This document shows, piece by piece, positions 6,762 through 10,038 of a stretch of DNA of 10,038 nucleotides. The translations under genes were made by a program, and so were the position numbers. This DNA comes from JAGLOK01 sp023139005 (GTDB taxonomy: Bacteria > Bacillota > Clostridia > Christensenellales > UMGS416), in NCBI GenBank assembly GCA_030637745.1, contig DAOWFX010000078.1, forward strand, positions 1 through 10,038. Direction: 5' to 3'. The notes below the pieces were generated by a model. The model searched no databases, was not told the origin of the DNA, and saw nothing but the letters and a program-made list of their open reading frames with translations. Within the stretch, counting starts at the first letter, position 1. Each line of letters opens with the position of its first letter.

Positions 6762-7118
6762 ATGAATAATATAATCACAAACATCTCGCAGTTTTTGGAT
6801 AACATAATGTCCAATATAAAAGCCATGGGCTACAGCATATATGTAGTGCTTGCAGTAATCTTATTGCTATTGCTTTTCATGCTGATATCCAGGAAACACA
6901 AATGGCTTCTATGGATTCTATTCATTATAACCGCAGCACTCAGCGCATACATGCTCTACTATGTGATAATGGGCGATCAAATACTGCTATTCATCCAAGC
7001 CCACAAGTTTCTAAATTCTTTCAACAATCTGTTCTTAATTATCGCCGGCGCATTGTTCTTACTGGTGATTGTACTTATCGCGATTATTTCATTGATTCTG
7101 GGGAAGAAGAAAGCATAG
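6762..7118 (+). CDS. Small three-helix membrane protein, unknown function
   Basis: 118 residues with three predicted membrane helices, about 23-43 (YVVLAVILLLLLFMLI), 47-69 and 88-114, joined by short loops (RKHK between the first two), and a basic GKKKA tail that should lie in the cytosol. No signal peptide and no recognised family motif. The ATG follows AGGATAGG closely. It begins 52 nt after the large zincin gene, with no terminator or good promoter between, so the two are probably co-transcribed and may act together, for example as membrane partner or protector of the protease; this is inference. Codons 18-31 recur as a degenerate copy at 1372-1414, so related copies probably exist elsewhere in the genome. 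Confidence 0.8.
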   Translation: MNNIITNISQFLDNIMSNIKAMGYSIYVVLAVILLLLLFMLISRKHKWLLWILFIITAALSAYMLYYVIMGDQILLFIQAHKFLNSFNNLFLIIAGALFLLVIVLIAIISLILGKKKA

Positions 7119-7261
7119 ATGTAGTTTTTTTAAGATATTGTGTGATTCAAAATAGTAAAATTGATGTCAGAAGATAAGCTAAACAACCTATTTCCGGACG
7201 ACAAAAAAATTCTTAATTACTAAACAAACTACTTTATTATAATTTTTAAAGAGAGGTAACA

Positions 7262-7732
7262 ATGAATATACAAATTAAAATAGGCAGTATGGAATATTTA
7301 AACGACTGTGAAGAAGCGCTTCACAATTCTGAATTAGGAAAACAGTATTTTGAGAAAGAAGGTAGTGCAGAAAAAGCAGTACTGGAAGGAATAAACAGCG
7401 GAAATCTATATGTTGCCTTGGAAAATGACCAATGTATCGGTTTTATATACTACCTACCAGATGGTGCTTTTCATTCCTTTGTTTGTCTTCATCTAATCGC
7501 TGTAAAACATGAGCACAGGGGAAAGGGTGTCGGCAAGATAATGCTTAAGTATGTTGAGGAGATAGCCTTCAAAGCCAATGACAAGATATTCCTGGTCGTA
7601 TCAGATTTCAATCCCAGCGGAAAAATATTTTACGAGAAACTAGGCTATAAACAGGTGGGATTAATCCCGAGCCTTTATAGAGAAGGAATAAATGAGTATT
7701 TAATGATGAAGGCGTATAATCAGAAAGCCTGA
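7262..7732 (+). CDS. GNAT-family N-acetyltransferase
   Basis: 156 residues, the usual size for a single GNAT domain, which transfers an acetyl group from acetyl-CoA to an amine. The acetyl-CoA pyrophosphate loop is RGKGVG at 86-91, after the LHLIAVKHEHR strand, and the C-terminal signature is NPSGKIFYEKLGYKQVG (about 116-133), with Y124 in the usual place of the general acid tyrosine. The ATG follows GAGAGG at a good distance. A TATAAT lies at 7238-7243, but it is very close to the start codon and has no clear -35, so I do not call a promoter. It appears to be a single-gene unit. The substrate cannot be told from sequence; small metabolites, ribosomal proteins and antibiotics are all targets in this family. 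Confidence 0.93.
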   Translation: MNIQIKIGSMEYLNDCEEALHNSELGKQYFEKEGSAEKAVLEGINSGNLYVALENDQCIGFIYYLPDGAFHSFVCLHLIAVKHEHRGKGVGKIMLKYVEEIAFKANDKIFLVVSDFNPSGKIFYEKLGYKQVGLIPSLYREGINEYLMMKAYNQKA

Positions 7733-7805
7733 TTCTGTCAGTGTAGGAGAACCGAAGCGAACAATTAACGCAAATAGTAAAAAGACAAATACACAATACA
7801 AATCT

Positions 7806-7834
7806 AAACTCTTAAGAATATTTTATGAGTTTTT
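7806..7834 (+). terminator. Weak candidate terminator after the GNAT gene
   Basis: AAACTC / GAGTTT with an inner T/T mismatch and a few A-T pairs, followed by Ts. The stem is AT-rich and of low stability, but its place about 75 nt after the stop and before the sigma-factor promoter fits a terminator. Confidence 0.35.
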
Positions 7835-7854
7835 CTATGAACTTCAATAATTTT

Positions 7855-7881
7855 TGTCACAAAACACCTTTTATTATCGTA
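7855..7881 (+). promoter_or_regulatory. Candidate ECF-type promoter of the sigma/anti-sigma operon
   Basis: TGTCAC at 7855-7860, a 17-nt spacer and CGTA at 7878-7881. This resembles the ECF pattern of SigX/SigW-like factors (TGTAAC or TGAAAC, 16-17 nt, CGT), with one mismatch in the -35. It sits about 45 nt before the ATG at 7926, so the sigma factor may drive its own operon. A TTGTCA overlaps it at 7854-7859, but no -10 of the sigma-A type stands at the right distance. Confidence 0.4.
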
Positions 7882-7925
7882 TTATAAGTGAATACTAGTT
7901 TTCATAAAAGAAAAAGGATGTGAAC

Positions 7926-8459
7926 ATGGAAAAAACTGAGATGACTTATGATTTCACGACCGATAGCGAACAGAAGCTTGAAGCAATAATGAAAAAGTAC
8001 GGCCCTGCACTTTTAAGATACTGCCACAGTATTCTTTGTAATTACCACGATGCACAGGATGCTCTTCAGGCAACTTTCATAAAGGCATATTATAAGAAGG
8101 CATCTTTCAAAGAAGGTTCAGCACTATCTCCATGGTTGTACAGAATCGCTTATACAACTTCCATGGATATTCTACGAAAGAGAAAGTTTGCCACGTTTTT
8201 TCCCTCTGTTGGGTTGCAAGAAAAGGAATGCCAAGATTACATCCCCGAAAAAATATTATCAGCACTTTTGAAGCTTTCAGGCGCAGACCGTGCTTTGGTT
8301 TACGGCAGAATAATGGAAGAACGTTCTTATGATGAATTGGCACTAATCCACAAAATAAGTGCTACAGCGCTCCGCAAGAGATACGAACGAGCGCGAAAAA
8401 AGTTGGCTGGAGCATTAAAAGAAGACTACCCCTATTACACCAAAACGGAGGAAACATAA
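7926..8459 (+). CDS. ECF-type RNA polymerase sigma factor
   Basis: 177 residues. Sigma-70 region 2 spans about 19-88 (YGPALLRYCHSILCNYHDAQDALQ, then FIKAYYKKASF and SPWLYRIAYTTSMDILRKRK), which binds core polymerase and the -10 element. Region 4 spans about 107-163 (ILSALLKLSGADRALVYGRIMEERSYDELALIHKIS and LRKRYERARKKLAGAL), which carries the -35-reading helix-turn-helix. No region 1 or 3, as expected for ECF (group 4) factors. A GTG at 7920 is in frame, but AAGGA at 7914-7918 is only 1 nt from it and 7 nt from the ATG at 7926, so I use the ATG. The stop overlaps the start of the next gene, whose product probably holds this factor at the membrane. It should switch on an envelope or environmental response; the signal is unknown. 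Confidence 0.94.
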   Translation: MEKTEMTYDFTTDSEQKLEAIMKKYGPALLRYCHSILCNYHDAQDALQATFIKAYYKKASFKEGSALSPWLYRIAYTTSMDILRKRKFATFFPSVGLQEKECQDYIPEKILSALLKLSGADRALVYGRIMEERSYDELALIHKISATALRKRYERARKKLAGALKEDYPYYTKTEET

Positions 8460-9508
8460 TGAATAAGAATAGTGATGATAAGATTATATACGATATGTAT
8501 AATAAAATAGATACACCTGATTATGACGTTTCCAAAGAGGTTTTGGAGAAAATTAGCCCTAAATATCACTCAAAAGTTGTTTTAAAAAGAATACTAATTG
8601 TGAGTATTATTATTTGTCTATGTGTAGTAGCACTAGGAGCAGCAAGGCTTTTGGGATGGCAGAATTTTAACTTATACGGAGAAAAGACTGGAAGCGGCTC
8701 TCCCATAGGACCTGCGATTACTCCAGTTCCCGGGCATGAAGACGACAGCCTTATCCCCATTCATGAAACTCCACCATATGAAAATCCTGAAATCATAGAA
8801 TATAACAATCAATTTTCACTTGAGCATGCAGATGATGAAGTAAGAATAATCATGATTGATCATGGTAACGGCGGATATGGAAGCGGAAGCGATTCGGGTA
8901 TAAGAACAGATGACTTTTCTACAATCACCGATATTATGAGAATCAATAAAAGTCCTCTCAAACTACCCAGTTATATTCCTGAAGGATATTCGTTTGCAAG
9001 AGGAAACGTTGACTTTTACATAGACGAAGACAGTCCTCCAGAATTAATTTTCACTGAAGAAAAGTATGGTCATGTATATTTTATTTATAAGTTGCAGGAA
9101 GGTTATAAAGAAAATATCTATTTCCTAAAAACAACCTATACAAATAAAAAAGGGAATAGAATTGATTGCTTTTCAATAATTACATCAACTACTGTAGATA
9201 ATACTGAATATCAAGCTTCTGAAATTGCAGTAACTAAAAGCATTGAAATATCAACTTTTGATTACGGCATCTGGATTTACGACAAACAAAAAACATACAA
9301 TCTAAATACTATTATTCTACATAAAAAAATACCTCAAATAGATTCCATAGATTTATCAAATAGTGTACTCACTTCAATACATCTTAAAAATAGCTCTGTA
9401 CAAGAAATGGAATTCGAAAATATGATGTTAATTTCTGTAGATTGCATCATAAGCTCAGATACGCTTGATGTAGAGGAACTAATTAAAGTGGCTGAGAGTA
9501 TAAACTGA
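8459..9508 (+). CDS. Single-pass membrane protein, probable anti-sigma factor/sensor with DUF4367-like outer domain
   Basis: 349 residues. A short cytosolic N-terminus (1-43, with YDMYNKIDTPDYDVSKEVLEKI in the middle) precedes one membrane helix at about 44-65. An extracytoplasmic part follows: a Gly/Ser/Pro-rich linker (about 75-150), then from about 165 a domain starting LKLPSYIPEGYSF, typical of DUF4367-like regions of Firmicute anti-sigma proteins, then a beta-rich region ending near 349. Its start overlaps the sigma-factor stop by one base (TAATG), and GGAGG at 8447-8451 gives a good ribosome binding site, so translation is probably coupled. This layout strongly suggests an anti-sigma factor that senses an external signal. 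The N-terminus lacks the HxxxCxxC zinc motif of classical ZAS anti-sigma domains, so binding would rest on another short helix; that role is inference. Confidence 0.82.
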   Translation: MNKNSDDKIIYDMYNKIDTPDYDVSKEVLEKISPKYHSKVVLKRILIVSIIICLCVVALGAARLLGWQNFNLYGEKTGSGSPIGPAITPVPGHEDDSLIPIHETPPYENPEIIEYNNQFSLEHADDEVRIIMIDHGNGGYGSGSDSGIRTDDFSTITDIMRINKSPLKLPSYIPEGYSFARGNVDFYIDEDSPPELIFTEEKYGHVYFIYKLQEGYKENIYFLKTTYTNKKGNRIDCFSIITSTTVDNTEYQASEIAVTKSIEISTFDYGIWIYDKQKTYNLNTIILHKKIPQIDSIDLSNSVLTSIHLKNSSVQEMEFENMMLISVDCIISSDTLDVEELIKVAESIN

Positions 9509-9547
9509 TTTAAGTATAAATAAAGTGCACAGAAAACGCCTCATGAT

Positions 9548-9841
9548 TTACATAATGCATTCATAGATGAAGTCGCGCAAGCTCTTGCTTTTAACGTCAC
9601 TAAAGTTCCCAACGATTGCAATCCTCATATCGTAGTTGGAAAACTTCTGCAAGACTTCTCCTGCATAGCCTGTCTTCAAGTCAAGGAAATCCTTACCCAA
9701 CGTTTGTTCGCAGACAATCAAGCTCTCACAGTAATTGTACCTTGCGTTCGCCATCAGGTCGAGTACGTCTTGCAAGCCATTGATCGTTTCATCTTTATCA
9801 ATAATTGCAACAGATTTGTTGTTTCTTTTTTCAAATTTCAT
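9548..9841 (-). CDS. DUF4180-family protein, apparently short at the C-terminus
   Basis: 97 residues, cytosolic, no membrane helix. Recognised by family-like stretches: INGLQDVLDLMANARY, FLDLKTGYAGEVLQKFSNYDMRIAIVGNFSD and SKSLRDFIYEC. DUF4180 proteins have no well-established function. As I recall, members run to about 110-120 residues, continuing after FIYEC/FIYES with a strand and helix; here the frame stops two codons after FIYEC, so the last 15-25 residues seem lost. The frame extends upstream to 9970, but the ATG at 9841 is preferred: AAGGAG precedes it by about 11 nt, the promoter at 9910-9882 lies inside the longer frame, and that frame would run through a terminator. It converges on the anti-sigma gene with 39 nt between the stops and no clear terminator there. 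Confidence 0.8.
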   Translation of the reverse strand: MKFEKRNNKSVAIIDKDETINGLQDVLDLMANARYNYCESLIVCEQTLGKDFLDLKTGYAGEVLQKFSNYDMRIAIVGNFSDVKSKSLRDFIYECIM

Positions 9842-9881
9842 TGGATATCTTTCTCCTTTTCTTATTTTATATATTGCGCCT

Positions 9882-9910
9882 ATTATATAGCGAGTGTTCT
9901 TTGTTGTAAA
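9882..9910 (-). promoter_or_regulatory. Sigma-A promoter of the DUF4180 gene
   Basis: On the minus strand TTTACA (9910-9905), a 17-nt spacer and a perfect TATAAT (9887-9882). Transcription would start near 9875, giving a leader of about 35 nt containing the AAGGAG site. It sits just below the terminator of the preceding minus-strand gene, so the DUF4180 gene is its own unit. Confidence 0.78.
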
Positions 9911-9918
9911 GACAATAC

Positions 9919-9949
9919 AAAAAAACACCCCTCCGATTAAGAGGGGTGT
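9919..9949 (-). terminator. Strong intrinsic terminator of the minus-strand gene at the right edge
   Basis: A perfect 9-bp GC-rich stem, ACACCCCTC / GAGGGGTGT, with a 7-nt loop. Read on the minus strand it is followed by seven Ts (9925-9919). The plus-strand side has no T-run. Confidence 0.93.
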
Positions 9950-9976
9950 GAAATTCTCTTTATTATTCACACCAGA

Positions 9977-10038
9977 TCACTCAAGCACCTTAATCCTAAG
10001 CACATCACCTGACCACTTAAAATACTCTATCTCACATG
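9977..10038 (-). CDS. C-terminal end of an unidentified protein (partial)
   Basis: An open minus-strand frame enters from the right edge and ends in TGA at 9979-9977. The visible tail reads CEIEYFKWSGDVLRIKVLE, a strand-like pattern. The terminator 28 nt further on supports this as the real end of a gene. Twenty codons are too few to name the family. Confidence 0.6.
   Translation of the reverse strand, partial: CEIEYFKWSGDVLRIKVLE

Noticed and set aside
6902..7177. Plus-strand 91-codon frame overlapping the three-helix membrane gene
   Set aside because: It starts inside the membrane gene in another frame, has no ribosome binding site, and its product is not membrane-like or recognisable.
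7164..7223. 19-codon plus-strand ORF beginning MSEDKLNNLF
   Set aside because: No ribosome binding site and no recognisable match; too short to separate from chance, though it could be a remnant.
9842..9970. 43-residue N-terminal extension of the DUF4180 protein
   Set aside because: The extension spans a strong terminator and the promoter of the gene itself, and family similarity begins near the ATG at 9841.

Overview
The window looks like chromosome of a low-GC Gram-positive bacterium, most likely a member of the Clostridia. The grounds are AT-rich intergenic DNA, strong AGGAGG-type ribosome binding sites, intrinsic terminators with T-runs, and the gene types present: an AraC/effector-binding-domain regulator, a zinc-ribbon membrane protein, an ECF sigma factor with a DUF4367-like partner, and a DUF4180 protein. 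I cannot name the species from the sequence.

Left part (1-1354): trpB, the tryptophan synthase beta subunit, complete and followed at once by a strong terminator. No trpA lies downstream. Next comes a gene-poor stretch (1355-2040). It holds a short mosaic remnant that joins a piece like the small membrane protein gene at 6762 to a 17-nt piece of trpB. It also holds a possible self-contained short transcription unit with a 27-codon ORF and its own terminator. An AraC-type regulator follows (2041-3009). The regulator and its own terminator lie between two same-orientation copies of an 18-nt sequence, each forming the 5' arm of an intrinsic terminator.

Centre (3367-7118): the most distinctive locus. 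A 1077-residue single-pass membrane protein carries, in order, a cytosolic zinc ribbon, a proline-rich linker, one membrane helix, TIG-like and ZU5-like beta domains, an HEFFH zinc-metallopeptidase (zincin) domain, two PKD domains and a lipocalin-like C-terminal domain. A three-helix membrane protein follows 52 nt downstream and is probably co-transcribed. Together they look like a cell-surface protease or adhesin and a membrane partner. I do not recognise a described system with this layout.

Right part (7262-10038): a stand-alone GNAT acetyltransferase; then an ECF sigma factor whose stop overlaps the start of a single-pass membrane protein that is probably its anti-sigma factor or sensor (TAATG overlap), with an ECF-like promoter motif upstream suggesting autoregulation; then, convergent on the minus strand, a short DUF4180 protein with a clear sigma-A promoter. 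At the right edge are the last codons of another minus-strand gene and its strong terminator.
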